Position numbers and translations under genes: made by a program. Source: Limnanthes douglasii subsp. nivea (Eukaryota > Streptophyta > Magnoliopsida > Brassicales > Limnanthaceae). From it: DNA of 64,000 nt. The stretch is taken from positions 151,374,997-151,438,996 of the forward strand of contig JAUPFV010000003.1 of assembly GCA_036936605.1 (NCBI GenBank), read 5' to 3'. Below the pieces are notes generated by a model, which worked only from the letters and a program-made list of their open reading frames with translations, had not been told where the DNA came from and made no database searches. Positions 21,542 through 33,235 of this stretch are shown here, one piece after another (the first letter of the stretch is position 1; every line of letters starts with the position of its first letter).

Positions 21542-24287
21542 ATGTTCAAAGCCAGAAACACCTTAGTAAAAGGAGGTTGTTTGAACTTATCTGAGTTAGA
21601 GAAAGCGAGAAAAGTTGCAAGAGACAAACACATTGTTGCTGGCCGTCCTATTTTTCCCGGTGAAGAAAACAATCAACTACAAGTGAACACATACCAAGGT
21701 TTATCATCCTCAAAAGCTTCCAAGGTTAGAAAACTGCCCTTTATCACAAGCCTTTCTCCTCTTCCATCAGGGTCCTCTATTCTGGAGTCCCAAAACCCTC
21801 TCCCTAAGGAGAAAGCTATATTTAGCATTAGAAAACCCTCACCTTTTATCGCAATGGGGTCAGATACAGAGAAATCTCCAGATAAATTAACTCCGCGCCG
21901 AGTTACTCGTCAGTCCAAATCAAACTATACACCTACTTCTTCAAACCCCTCTAGTTCGGAGGCTGGAAAAATAGTGGGAAAAAATCAAACCATCTGGACA
22001 GCAGCCCCTGGAAGAAGCCAGACCATCCTAACAACCATCTGAACAACCATGTGTACAGCTACCCGAACAGCCTTCTACTATGATGGAAGAAAATATGGAG
22101 GACAGTTTAGATCAAGCCCCTTTTGAGGCGTCTGGTCAAACATGGGACACAAATGTAGATCGAAAGGGCAAGACCAAAGTAGGTATAGTAAGGCCCAACT
22201 TCAAGAAGGTTAGTGTGAAATATTTACTGGCCCTTCAAAATATAGCCTACTTATACACCCACACAACGAAAATAGGTTGTATTCGTACTAAGTGGGGAAT
22301 CACAGAGTATGTGAATGTGAGAATTCTAGTTATCCTAGAAACCCCGATGGACTGCAAACCCAATGAACTGGTGGTCTATATAGAAGTGCTGAATTGGGGA
22401 CTCCGGTTTCCTTTGGATCCAGAGATAGTCAGATACTTCCATATGACCAAGTTATGTCCCAGCCAACGGAGTCCTAATGCTTGATATACTCTACTGGCCT
22501 GCATCATGGCATCCAAGTTGTCTAAAATCCCACTACCAATGGAACAGTTTGCTGCTGTGGAAAACTTGTGTAAAAATTATCAGACCCCCTTCTACCACTA
22601 CAACATGGGGAATGACTACAAGGTAGTGAAAGATCTCCTGGAGTCAGAAAAACCGTGGAGGATGCAGTTCCTATCCATTAGTGGGGCTTGGGAGAATGGA
22701 AAAAAGATCAAGGTTGACTCCAACCCCAGCCAACTGACCAACCGCTGGAAGAGCATTGATGAGTTTCTTTTATTTTTTCTTTAATGTTTTAAGCATTAAG
22801 TTTTTAATCCGAAATGATTCATACTTATTCCCAATGTTTCCTAAGGAATTTTCGGACTATGTGGAGGCAGGTCAGGATACATGTGCCAAACTGAACGCTT
22901 GGGCCTTAAAGAAGTGGGACAACGCTTTCCATAACTGCTTCACATCAGGGAACTACGTGAGGTCTCATATGTGGAACACCACAGGAAAGAAGAACCTCAC
23001 CTGGGAAGAGCTGACCACCCCTCCTCCTGCAGATGTCATTCTGAGGAGGACAGAGGATAAATATGCTAAACTTTACCTACCTGGTAGAGCCAAAAACCCA
23101 GTCATCTGAATAAGATGAAGAACAAAAGGAAAAAGAAAACCACTAAAGGGATCGGTTCAGAGAACCAATGAGGTATTAACACTACTTTATTGGAAGCAGT
23201 AGAAGTCGCTGTGAAGGAGGCTGGTGGGTCAGATAACCCACCGAAGATTTTGAAGAAGGAAAAGAAGCGTAAGGCCAACAATGATGCGAAAGCTTCCAAA
23301 AAGAAGAATGTTACTCTGGGAGCACAAATAATCCTTCATCCTTCTGAAGTCCCTCTTCCAGCTCCTACCGATACTACCTTACAAGAAGAAATTCCAACCA
23401 ATCTCCATTCCGAACAGGTTACTGGTGATGGTAACGAAGAGGTAGGCCTTGACGCTTTTCAGAACATCAACATCTATTGCAATAACTTAGAAAAAGATGA
23501 TTTCGCGGGGCCTTACCGTCCTCCTAGCTCTTCCAACGTTGTGACTTACAATGGAGAGACTTACACGATATCTAGTGAACAAGATACCTTGAGCCATGTT
23601 CTCTTGGGTTATATTCGGCTAGTGCTTGATCTGGAGAGACATGTAAGGGAACAAACTGTTACCATCAAAACCCTGACTACAGAGAAGCAAAACTTGTCAA
23701 AAGATCTTCCCAGTGCTCAGCAAAATATAGAATTATTGAAAAGGGGAAAAGAGGATTTAGCTGCCAAATTGCTTAAGTCGGAAACAACCAGCAAAGAGCT
23801 TCAAACCAAGTAATCCGATCTGGAGACTTTTTCCTCAAATGAGATTACAGCTTTGAAGGAGCAACTACAAATGAAGGACAGTACTATCCATACTTTATCC
23901 AATGACAAAGTCAAGTTGGAGAATATTGTCCGAGAGAAGACCGAAGAGAAAACAGCCCTCAAACGTCAATAGTCTCAAGGAATAGCCGCAAGGATAAAGA
24001 ATTATGCCAGTGGAGTAGTGGATTCTCCGGAGAAGAGGGATGATAGAATTAAGTCCGATATGGACTTATTGTTCCATGAGACTTTTCCTAAGAGGATTGG
24101 TCATTTGTGGAAATATGTAGACTATGATGATATCCATTTCCATACGATGGCTGATGGTGACAAGCGCAACTACTCCAGTGGGATAGACTCCAATGATGAT
24201 GAAGAGGTGGGTGAGAGTTCAAGTGCTGAACTCAAAAGTCCCAAAAAATATAGTGGTATAGAAAAGTCCGAAGGGAACAAGCCCTAA
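21542..24287 (+). pseudogene. Element B antisense ORF (aORF), full length but broken
   Basis: Begins MFKARNTLVKGGCLNLSELE and runs to the acidic end (GESSSAELKSPKKYSGIEKS) at TAA 24285-24287. In order: Ser/Pro-rich N-terminal part (to about 22040); conserved domain (FKKVSVKYLLALQNIAYLYT, ETPMDCKPNELVV, LNWGLRFPLDPEIVRYFHMT, FYHYNMGNDYKVVKDLLESE); an intron at about 22760-22846 ending before KEFSDY; a second conserved part (AWALKKWDNAFHNCFTSGNY, TWEELTTPPPADVILRRTED, LYLPGRAK); a basic stretch; FAGPYRPPSSSNVVTYNGET; and a long coiled coil (about 23580-23960). Stops at 22040, 22482, 23107, 23811 and 23970-23972 (the last shared with B') break it. The central domain resembles the plant 'putative gypsy-type transposon' family. 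Molecular role unknown. Confidence 0.85.
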
Positions 24288-24814
24288 GGTTATATTATGT
24301 ACTTTTTGTTTTTGAATGACTGAAGTCCTTGGATGGCCAAGGCATTTTATTGCAATATTTGTTTAACCTCTATGTTGTAAAACTTTAAAGTCCTTGAACA
24401 ACTATGGAATATTTTGTGTATCAGAGATTGGTTTTAGTCCGATGAGATTCTAATTATCATATTCCCCCTTGTTTAATTTTTTTTAACTCTTTTATGGAAA
24501 ATATTTAAATAGCCTTTAATATTTCAGATGTGTTGAACAAAAGTATCCAACATCTTCGACCACATGTGTTTAATAAATGTGATCAAGTGCTCAATAAATC
24601 AGATCAACTCAAAAATACTTGAGAGTCAGGGTGTTGAATAAGTATTTAATATCCGAATTGAGACAAAATTGCACCAGACTTTTGAAGAAGGCATCATATA
24701 TTATTAAAAAACCCGGACACCTCACTAAAGCCTCCCCGCGCCACCAGGGTAGGAAATAGTATGCCCCATAATGTTTACATTGATATTAAAAAATTAAATA
24801 TTTACAACAGAGTT
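24288..24814. other. Element B spacer between convergent aORF and pol
   Basis: Non-coding. At 24700-24770 it holds, inverted, a block shared with C and D (ggcatactatttcctaccc, then tggtggcgcggggagg, then tgaggtgtccgg). Confidence 0.8.
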
Positions 24815-26037
24815 TTATTCTAAATATAACCTGAGATGTTCAACGTTCCATGGGGGCTTTAGACCTCTCCCTTCTTTGTCTTGGAGCCTATATGTTCCTG
24901 GTTTAACCTTTTCACAAACTATATATGGGCCTTCGTAGTCTGGAGCCAAATTACCGAACTACTTTTCCTTGATGTGTAAAAATAATTTTCTTAAAACTTT
25001 GTCCCCTGTTCGAAAATCCCTTCTTGTAACTTTGGAAGAAAATCTGCTCCTCATCAAGCCTTGGTAATGCGCTGTTCTCAGATGTGCTTTAACTCTTTTT
25101 CTTCTATCAAGTCCAACTGATTCCTACTGCTATATCATTAGCATGTTCAGAATAGTTTTGGACTCTGTTCTCATATACCAAATCAAAATGAGACTCTTGT
25201 GTGGCAGCCCGAGAAGTAGTTCGATATGCCCATTATACTTCTTGTAAATAACTTGGCCACTTTCCTGCAGCTCCTTCCAAATTCTTTTTTAATTTGGACA
25301 AAATGGTTCTATTTTCAACCTTAACTTGTCCATTTTCTTAAGGTTGGAAAGAAGAAGAAAAACAATGTTGAATTCTTCTGGAGATACAGAAAGCTTCCAT
25401 GTCTTTATTATCAAAATGTGGCCCATTGTCTGTAGTGATCTTCCAGGGAACCCCAAATCTGCAACATATGTTAGATAAGATAAATTTAATATCTGCCTTC
25501 GAAGTGGTTCCAGCCAAAGGAGTTGCCTCTATCCACTTAAAATAGTCAATAACGACTATGATTGTTCTACATCCACTGGATGCCATAGGAGGAGGCCCAA
25601 CTAGATCCATACCCCATACAACAAAGGGTATTTGGTTCATATATGGACTCCATAGGAACTGTTGGCACATGAATTTCATTCCCATATTTTTGACAAAGAT
25701 CACACTTTTTCACCATCTCTTTAGAATCTATCATTATGGTTGGCCAGTAGTATCCTGCTAATCGGACCATTCTGGTTAAGACCTTATAGCCATAGTGTGC
25801 AGAACCTTCTCCATCATGTAGCTCAAAAAATATAACTTGGGATTCTTCAAATCTTAAACAACGTAGGAGAGGTATGCTGAAATTTATTTTGTAAAGAACC
25901 TCTCTTAGCATCAAGAAACCACGAGCCTTGTACTTGATCTTTTTTTCCACAACTTTATATGGAGGCAATATCCCATCAGAGATGTATTGGAGAAGAGCAT
26001 ATCTCCAATCTTTAGGATGAATAACAAGTATATTCAT
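24815..26037 (-). pseudogene. Element B integrase
   Basis: The N-terminal HHCC zinc region is in the frame 26037-25567 (ELHDGEGSAHYGYKVLTRMV, YYWPTIMID, CDLCQKYG). The catalytic core is in 25703-25338 with VVIDYFKWIEA (first Asp) and TTDNGPHFDNKD (second Asp); the Glu region (QPxENGxVE) is interrupted by a stop at the end of this frame (about 25338). Conserved C-terminal text (GDKVLRK, LQDK, NVEHLRLYLE) continues to the stop at 24815. A TAG at 24959-24961 replaces a Gln codon and is also present in B'. Integrase would insert the cDNA; this copy is inactive. Confidence 0.85.
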
Positions 26038-26220
26038 ATTTTATTCACTCTCCTTTTCTCGACCTGTCTGCACTAATGGACATTTATGTACAAGAATCCA
26101 TGGGTAGGATTCATAATAAGCTATAGTTTCCAAAGAGTCTGCCAGAGTGTTTTCCGATCTAGAACTGTGCTCATAGTAAATATTTTTAAAGTTTGCGGCA
26201 ACTTCTTTCAACATAAGTAA

Positions 26221-26651
26221 TTATTTAATCAACTGTTCTTTCTTTTCTTCAGATTGCCCCTGAGTATGTTGAATCAACAATTGGGAATCACTCATTAACC
26301 AGACTCTCTTTGCCCCACATAGGAGAGCCAGGTTAAGACCAACTATGGCTGCTTCATATACAGACTCATTGTTAGAAGCTCTGAACCCAAAATATATGTC
26401 CTGATACACGTTGTCACCATATGGAGAAGTTAGACAAATCTCAGCTCCACAGCCATAGTACTTGATCCACCATTAGTTCGAACTACCCAATCTTTCTTAG
26501 ATCGGTTTTCTGATTCTTGTCCGGATGATCTATCAGCATGAAATTCTACTAAGAAGCCAACCACTGACTGTGTTTTAACTGTTGTTCGAGGTGCAAAATC
26601 AATATCGTAATCATCTATCTTCACTAACCACTTGGTCATTCTGTTTGACAC
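26221..26651 (-). pseudogene. Element B second (archaeal-type) RNase H
   Basis: DWVVRTNGGSSTMA gives the first acidic position (Asn here where the family has Asp: TDGGSS in C). FGFRASNNESVYEAAIVGLN supplies the Glu and LMSDSQLLIQHTQGQSEEKK the second Asp. A second RNase H between the reverse-transcriptase RNase H and integrase is the hallmark of the Tat lineage of Ty3 elements. A frameshift near 26430 separates the two halves. Confidence 0.82.
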
Positions 26652-27840
26652 ATCATATTTTGAAGAACCCTTTTCAAGGGGAAATATCTTCGAACAACAA
26701 TGGAATAAGCTCAGAAGTATGGTCTCATTTTTCTTGCTGCAATTACCAAGGTCAATACTATTTTTTCCAATTTCAAATATCTTCTTTCAGCATCCAACAG
26801 ACTCTTACTAATGTAATACACCGAATGAGGGTAATTGTCCACTTTTCTCACTAGCACAATACTTATTGCATATTCTGATACAGCTAGATACACATAGAGT
26901 TTTTCCTCCCGAATAGGTTTGAAAAGAATTTTGGGTGAGGATAAATGCTTCTTTATTTCAATAAAAGCCTGGTCACACTGTGGAGTCCAATTGAAGTCTT
27001 TAGCATTCCTCAAAACTTGGAAGAATGGAGCGCACTTGTCTGATAATCTTGAGATAAACCTATTTAACGCAGCCAATCGTCCTGTTAGCCTTTGACTTCT
27101 TTAATATTCCGAGGATGATCCATTGCTAGTAAGGTATTAAGTTTATCCGGATCATGATGAATTCATTTCTCACTTAGTATATGTAGCCCAAGAAGTTTCC
27201 AAATCAGACCCCAAATACACACGTCTCAGGGTTCAATTTTGACTTCACAGCTTCTTAATTGGAGAATGTCTCTTGAAGGTCAGATAAATGTGAATCTTCC
27301 TCCAAGATTTTAACCATCATATCATCTATGTAAGCCTCCATATTTATGGCAATCTGATTAGCAAAAGATTTCTTCACTAACCTCTGATAAGTGGCCCCAA
27401 CATTTTTCAATCTGAACGACACCACCCTATAACAATGAAGACGTCTGTCTGTGATGAAATTAGTGTGATCTTGATCCTTCGGATGTACTTGTATCTGGTT
27501 GTACCCTGAGAATGCATCCATAAAGGACAATAGTTTGTTTTCAAGGTATAATCCACCAACTGATCTATCCGAGGAACATGATAAAGATCCTTAGGGCATA
27601 TTGATGTCATTGAAATCAATGCACATATGCCACTTGCCATTCGTTTTCATGACTAACACAGACTTGGAAGTCCATAAAGGGTACCGAGCTTCTTTAATGT
27701 GACCCATCTTGGTTAAACATTCAACTCCTTGAACAATCACATCTATTTTTTCCTTATAAAAGACCTTCTCTTCTATAAAACTGGTGTAATATCACTCCGG
27801 ATTGACAACTTATGGGAAATACTATCTGCTGGCACTCCAA
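26652..27840 (-). pseudogene. Element B reverse transcriptase and RNase H
   Basis: Reading inward from 27840: MGHIKEARYPLWTSKSVLV, MCIDFNDIN, KDLYHVPRIDQLVD, LSFMDAFSGYNQIQVHPKDQ, FRLKNVGATYQRLV and the catalytic YIDDMMVK (about 27310). The thumb follows, then RNase H (27076-26650: LAALNRFISR, QCDQAFIEIKKHLSSPKILF, YYISKSLLDAERRYLKLEKI, AARKMRPYF). Several shifts and a TAA after DLQETFSN (about 27255) break it; the stop is also in B'. Confidence 0.85.
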
Positions 27841-28054
27841 TAACATCACTGTTATACTATGCAAAAACATGTTGATTATTCATTAAAAAGGATAATAAAC
27901 GGTTCTTTAATTCCGGTGCCAGCTTGGAACCAATCTTAACATTCTTTCCCTCCGCAAGCGAGTGGGTTTCAACCTCCTCAATTGGTATTATAACACTAAG
28001 AGCCTCCCTGGGATCATCAATTTCATTTTCCTCAGCAGAAGGCTCAAATACCTG

Positions 28055-28753
28055 CTAATCTTTGTTACTTCTGGCTGCCTTTAGAGTCTTAAGGGCAAGG
28101 GCTGTTGTATAATATTCCCTTGCTATCTTTTGACTTCTCCAGACAACACCTACTTGTCCCTGGACAACATACTTCAAACATTGGTGGAACATAGAGGCCA
28201 CATCATGCATTCTGGAGAGACAAGACCTCCCAAATATTGCATTGTACGATGTTGGGAAATCCACCACAACAAGCAGCACTCTTACCATCTTTTTAAAGGG
28301 TCCTTTGCCCAACCATACTTCCTCTTCGAACTCCCCAATCACATCTGCAGAACTTACTGTGAAGCCTACACTGGTTCTGTTCGAATGTTTTATTACCGAG
28401 GGGTTTCTCATTTTCTTGTAGGAGCTTAAAAATAGGATGTTTGCCGAACTGCATGTATCAATTAGAATCCAGCGTATATCATTTCCCCCTATCGAAGCCT
28501 CTATTACCACTGCATATTCATGAGGTCCTGCAGTGTCCCTCAGGTCATCCTCATCAAAAACCATAAATGGGGATGGGGATTGACACTGGTAGGTAGACAT
28601 TCCACCATCTAAGTGGGTGGCCAAATTGTGAACATGCCTATTCCTTGATGAAGTAGAATGTCCAGTCAATGTATCCCCTTCGAAAATAGTTAGTGATTCA
28701 AAAAAGCTGATCACTCCAAAAACCATTTTGGTTTTGTCTGTTATCACCCCCAC
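28055..28753 (-). pseudogene. Element B aspartic protease
   Basis: A 232-residue open frame containing FDEDDLRDTAGPHEYAVVIE, GGNDIRWILIDTCSSANILF and the flap-side text FPTSYNAIFGRSCLSRMHDV. The retroviral-type active site should be DTGSS/A; here Gly is Cys (DTCSS, codon 28453-28451), a change likely to abolish activity and also present in B'. The frame is preceded by TAG at 28754-28756, again shared with B'. Confidence 0.85.
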
Positions 28754-28756
28754 CTA

Positions 28757-30376
28757 ATTTCAGCTTGGATCTGGATCCAGATACTCAAAGTCTACATCAA
28801 ATCTTTCAACAATTACCATTGCACCTTCTTGTGTAGATGTCCCAGGATTTTTCGAAGGACATGTCCGGGGAGTATTAGTTTGCGCATTATCCGGTATGCT
28901 TCCCCCTCGTTTTTTGACGTAGGCCCCCAACTTTCCCATTTCAATGAGGTTCTAGACCTCCTGCTTCAAGGCTATAAAATCGTGAGTATCATGGCCTATG
29001 TCATTGTGGTATTGGCAGAAGCGTGTGCTCCGGTTTTTCTGGGGATTGCAATGCTGCTAGAGATTTCTAAAATACACCTCATTCTTAGTCTTGTCATAAA
29101 TTGTAGCCACACTCTCCTCCAAATTAGCAAACCACTCAGGATGAACCCATATCCCTCTCTTACTTCTAGTTTGTTGGCACTAAGTTTGATTGGATTGATT
29201 CTGTCTTGACCGGTTGGATCCCTGTCCAGTCTCCTTTTCCTTATAACCGGATTGGTTAGTAACTGATGGAGTTGTATTTGTAGTAGTAGATCTCACTTGA
29301 CGGTGTACTCTGTTTTTCTTGGTCTCTTCTACGTTGATTTTCTTTCTCACTTGATTCAACAAACCATGCCAGATTATAGTCTTCTTCACAGTCACTAAAT
29401 CGGCTAGATTTTCTGGATTTAAACCTTGTCTAAGGGATAAAAATTTAACTTGTTTAAAGCAATCTGCTAGCCTATTTTTGTGTACACAAAACCTTGATAT
29501 ACTCCTTCAGGGACTCGTTCAGTTCCTGAGCATAATGGAAAATGGTGTCCCCATTACCCTTGAGTTCTTTACTTCCAACAAATTACCTCTGGAAGGCAAC
29601 CCAAAACGTATCAAAATTTCTTATACACACCTGTGAGGGAGACTGTTGTACCATTTGAGGGCACTTCAAGGCCCTACACAATAGCTTGTCATCATCTTCA
29701 AAATTCATCATAAAGTTCATAATTGTTCCAGATGGTTGTCCGGATCTCGACTCCCATCGTATTTCTCCATCTTGGAGATATCAAACCTTTTAGGAAGATG
29801 TTCGGAGAGTATTTTCGCGGACAGAGGCGATTGTCTCCAATTTTTGCTCCAACTAAAAACAGTATCTTCATTAGGGGTTGCAAAAATACCCGGTTCGGAT
29901 TGAAAAACAAATGGATCAATCAGCAACTGATCAATATGCTTATTAGCTAACCCCTTACCCTTACCATGGTGCTTTTTAAGCCTGCCATGCCTATCCCTCT
30001 TTCTTGAATGTTTTTTAGTCAACCTCATTTTTTTTAGATCTTCCCTCATCACTACTTGAAGATAATGATTCTTCAAGTTCTGCCTGATTTGATGAATTGT
30101 TGGAAGACTAAGATATAGAACTCTCAATAGGCTAGATCGGCGTGTCTTCTTGGAACTTAGATGGGTTTTCAAAGACTGCTCGTTTTCTCCAGAATTGTCA
30201 GTGTGGTAGAGTACTGACGCTCTTGACTTTTCCTTAACTCCATTTTCTGCTTGTTTTATTGCTCTCAGCGCCTCTATTTTAGCCCTCAACTGGTCTCGCT
30301 CCTTGATGGTATATTCTTTGTTTTCCCTTGCACCTTCCACCTTAGGAGGTGGAACATTCTGCTCATTTGGATTCAT
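28757..30376 (-). pseudogene. Element B gag
   Basis: Start MNPNEQNVPPPKVEGARENK at 30376. A charged coiled-coil start (KERDQLRAKIEALRAIKQAE), Ser/Lys-rich linker and LLIDPFVFQSEPGIFATPNE lead to MEKYDGSRDPDNHLEQL, where a frame break occurs (29717). The capsid core is recognisable in pieces (IRNFDTFWVAFQR, SLRQGLNPENLADLVT, GLLNQVRKKINVEETKK) down to 29180, then a degenerate knuckle region (FCQYHNDIGHDT) and GKLGAYVKKRGG. The leader upstream of 30376 is cut by element C and resumes at 40826. Confidence 0.85.
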
Positions 30377-30401
30377 CCGAACAACTTTTCTTGATGGTTT
30401 T

Positions 30402-30777
30402 TTACGAGTCCAAATATTTTTACCACTCACTGTAGAAACCGAACAGGGGAAATTCAGACAAAAACCACCCACTGAACCATCCGAACTGGACAAAAGTATT
30501 AAAATCTAATGACCTTTTGACTAAGCTAATTGCTAATCTGCTTAACAAACTAATGGGTTTTTGAACTCGACCCTTTTTCATAAGTTTGACCCGAAAGCCC
30601 ATGTGACCCATAATTAAGGGTATAAATAACCAACCACTTTTATTAATGAGGGTAATGAACATTTAATACAACTAGGCAGCTCAAATCTCTCACTACAAAA
30701 CACCCAAACATTAAATACCTTTGAAATACCATAAAACACCTGACAAAATTACCCCCAGTAAAAAACAATCAACACCA
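30402..30777 (+). repeat. Element C 5' LTR
   Basis: 376 bp with TATAAATA at 30621-30628; ends CAACACCA. Contains a 30-bp segment (about 30455-30485) between two gacaaaa repeats that the 3' LTR lacks. Confidence 0.9.
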
Positions 30778-30796
30778 AATTGGCGACCACAGTTGA
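30778..30796 (+). promoter_or_regulatory. Element C primer-binding site
   Basis: AATTGGCGACCACAGTTGA directly after the LTR, the same type of site as in A and D. Confidence 0.65.
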
Positions 30797-30849
30797 AGAA
30801 GAAGGTGCCTGAATTTAGCATTCGAAACCATCAAGAAAAGTCAGTTCGG

Positions 30850-32470
30850 ATGAATCCGGACGAGCAGGCAGTGCCGCCAACTTTGGTAGAAGTGGTGGGA
30901 GAAAACGATGAATACACAATTGAAGAGAAAGATAGATTGAAAGCTGAGATAGAAGCCTTGAGGGATGCTAAAAGGGTGAAGATGGGCTTAAAAGAAAAAT
31001 CAAAAGTGTCAGTCGTTCACCACACTGACAATCTAAGAGAGCATGACCCATCAGCAAAAACCCATGTAAGTACTAAAAAGAGTCATGCTAGCTCTAAGAA
31101 GTCTCACCAGTTTAAACCAGTGGAGAGCTCAGATTCAGATTCAGAATCCTCTAGTAGCTCCTCGAACGAAGATGGAGTGGATGAATCCTTGTCATCCAGC
31201 AGTGATGAAAGCCGTTCTAAAAAGAATCAGAAGTTGGTTAAAAAATATTCAAGAGAGAGGGACATGCATGGAAGGTTGAAAAGACATCTAGGAAAATGGT
31301 CATCTCATGGTCACAACCATGGCCGGAGACATGTAGACCGGTTGTCGATGGATCCTTTCGCCTTTCATGATGAACCAGGTATCTTTACAACTCCCAATGA
31401 AGATACTGTGTGTAGTCGTGGCCAGAGTGGAGACAATATACATTGTCTTCTAAGATACTGTCTGGAAACCTTCCTAAGATGTTTGACAGTACAAAGATGG
31501 AAAAATACGATGGGAGTAAAGATCCAGATAACCATCTGGAGCAATTCAAAAAATTTATGATGAATTTTGACAATGATGATAAGTTACTTTGTCGAGCGTT
31601 CTCCTAGTCTTTTACTGGGAGTGCTTTGAAGTGGTACAATAGTTTTCCACTAGGCTGCATCAGAAATTTTGATACTTTTTGGGTGGACTTCCGGAGGCAG
31701 TTCGTTAGAAGTAAGGAAGTGAAGGGCAATGGAGAAACTATTATCCATTGTGCCCAAGAGCCAAATGAATCTTTGAAAGAATATATAAGTCGTTTTGTGA
31801 ACACCAAGAATGGATTAGCTAATTGCTTTGAACAAGTAGCAATAGCTTCTCTAAGGCAGGGTTTGAACCCTGGTAATTTGGCTGATTCTGTAACCAGAAA
31901 GAAGGCCATGACGTGGGGCGGTTTACTGAATCAGGTTGGGAAACAAATCAATGTAGATGAAACAAAGAAGACCAGGGTGCATAGGCAGGTGAGATCGGCC
32001 CCAGCTGCACCAAACCAGAATCAGAATCAGTCCGAGTATAAGGCTAAAGAAGCCGGACAGGGTCCCAGCCGGGCCAAGGGTCAATCCCACCCAGCACCAG
32101 CTCAGAGTCAACAATCCAGAAATAAGCGAGGGCCATGGGTTCAACCAGAGTGATTTGCCGAGTTAAAAGAGAATGTGGCAACCATCTATGACAAAACAAA
32201 AGACGAAGTACATTTCAGGAAGCCAGCTGCACTTCAATCTCCCAGGGAAACTCGTAATAATTGTTTCTGCCAATATCATAAAGATATTGGTCATAACACA
32301 GAAGATTGCATCGCTTTGAAGCAAGAGGTGCAAAATTTGATTGAAAGAGGAAAGTTGGGGGCTTATGTTAAAAGAAGAAGTGAAAATAGGCATGATAATG
32401 CTCATCGGACTGGCCCAAACAATGCAGGGACGCCCAAACAATGCAGGGACATCAGCTCCTGATGAGGTTA
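30850..32470 (+). pseudogene. Element C gag
   Basis: Start MNPDEQAVPPTLVEVVGEND at 30850, chosen because the same start follows the leader in A, B and D; an earlier in-frame ATG at 30721 lies in the LTR. Charged coiled-coil start, Ser-rich linker (SSDSDSESSSSSSNED), then MDPFAFHDEPGIFTTPNEDT. A frameshift near 31415 follows. The capsid core is in 31626-32153 (LKWYNSFPLGCIRNFDTFWV, SLKEYISRFVNTKNGLANCF, SLRQGLNPGNLADSVTRKKA). After a TGA at 32151-32153, 32175-32460 has the knuckle-like NNCFCQYHKDIGHNTEDCIA (C-x2-C modified, H, C) and LIERGKLGAYVKRR. Confidence 0.9.
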
Positions 32471-33235
32471 TGGTGATAATTGGAAGGTTTGATGTGGAGT
32501 CAGATTATTTGGATCCTGATCCAACTCGGAATAAGGTGGGAATTATCATAGAACACTGCAAGACGGTGTCCGGACTCATTAGTTTTTTTGAGTCACTTAC
32601 AATATTTGGGGGAGACACCATGACTGCACCAACTGCTTCTTCGAGAAAAAGTCACGTTCATACTCTAGCTACCCAACTCGAAGGAGGCATGACTTCCTAT
32701 CAATCACAAATTCCTTTTCTCTTCATTGTTTTCGATGAAGATGACTTGAGGGACATAGCTGGTCCCCATGAAGATGTTGTTGTGATAGGAGCATCCATTA
32801 GGGGCAATGACATTAGAAGAATTTTGGTGGACACCGGTAGTTCAGCCAATATCCTCTTTTTGACTTCCTACAAACAAATGAAGAATCCAACAGTGATTCA
32901 GCGTTCGAACATGTCAATTGTGGGTTTCACTGGAAGCTCAGCGGATGTGATCGGGGAGTTTTAGGAGGAGGTTTTGTTGGGAAAGGAACCTTTTAAGAAG
33001 ATGGTCAGAATACTTTTTATTGTGGTGGATTATCCCACATGTTTTAATGCAATTTTGGGGAAATCTTGGCTCTCTAGGATGCATGTTGTGGCTTCAACAG
33101 TCCACCAATGTTTAAAAGACGTTATGCAAGGACAAGTGGGAGTTGTCCGAAGTAGTCAAAAGGTGGCAAGGGAGTGTTATGCAACAGCACTGGCCCCTCG
33201 AACTTTAGGGGCAGTTCGGATCAGTTCGGATTAGC
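32471..33235 (+). pseudogene. Element C aspartic protease
   Basis: ISFFESLTIFGGDT, FDEDDLRDIAGPHEDVVVIG, then the active site RRILVDTGSSANILF (about 32825-32870, intact DTGSS) and FNAILGKSWLSRMHVV. A TAG at 32962-32964 splits the domain after DVIGEF; otherwise it is conserved. It would cleave the Gag-Pol polyprotein. Confidence 0.88.

Noticed and set aside
28829..29209. 126-residue plus-strand frame, repeated at 63417-63797
   Set aside because: Antisense shadow of the gag zinc-knuckle region of B and B'; its repetition only reflects the duplication.
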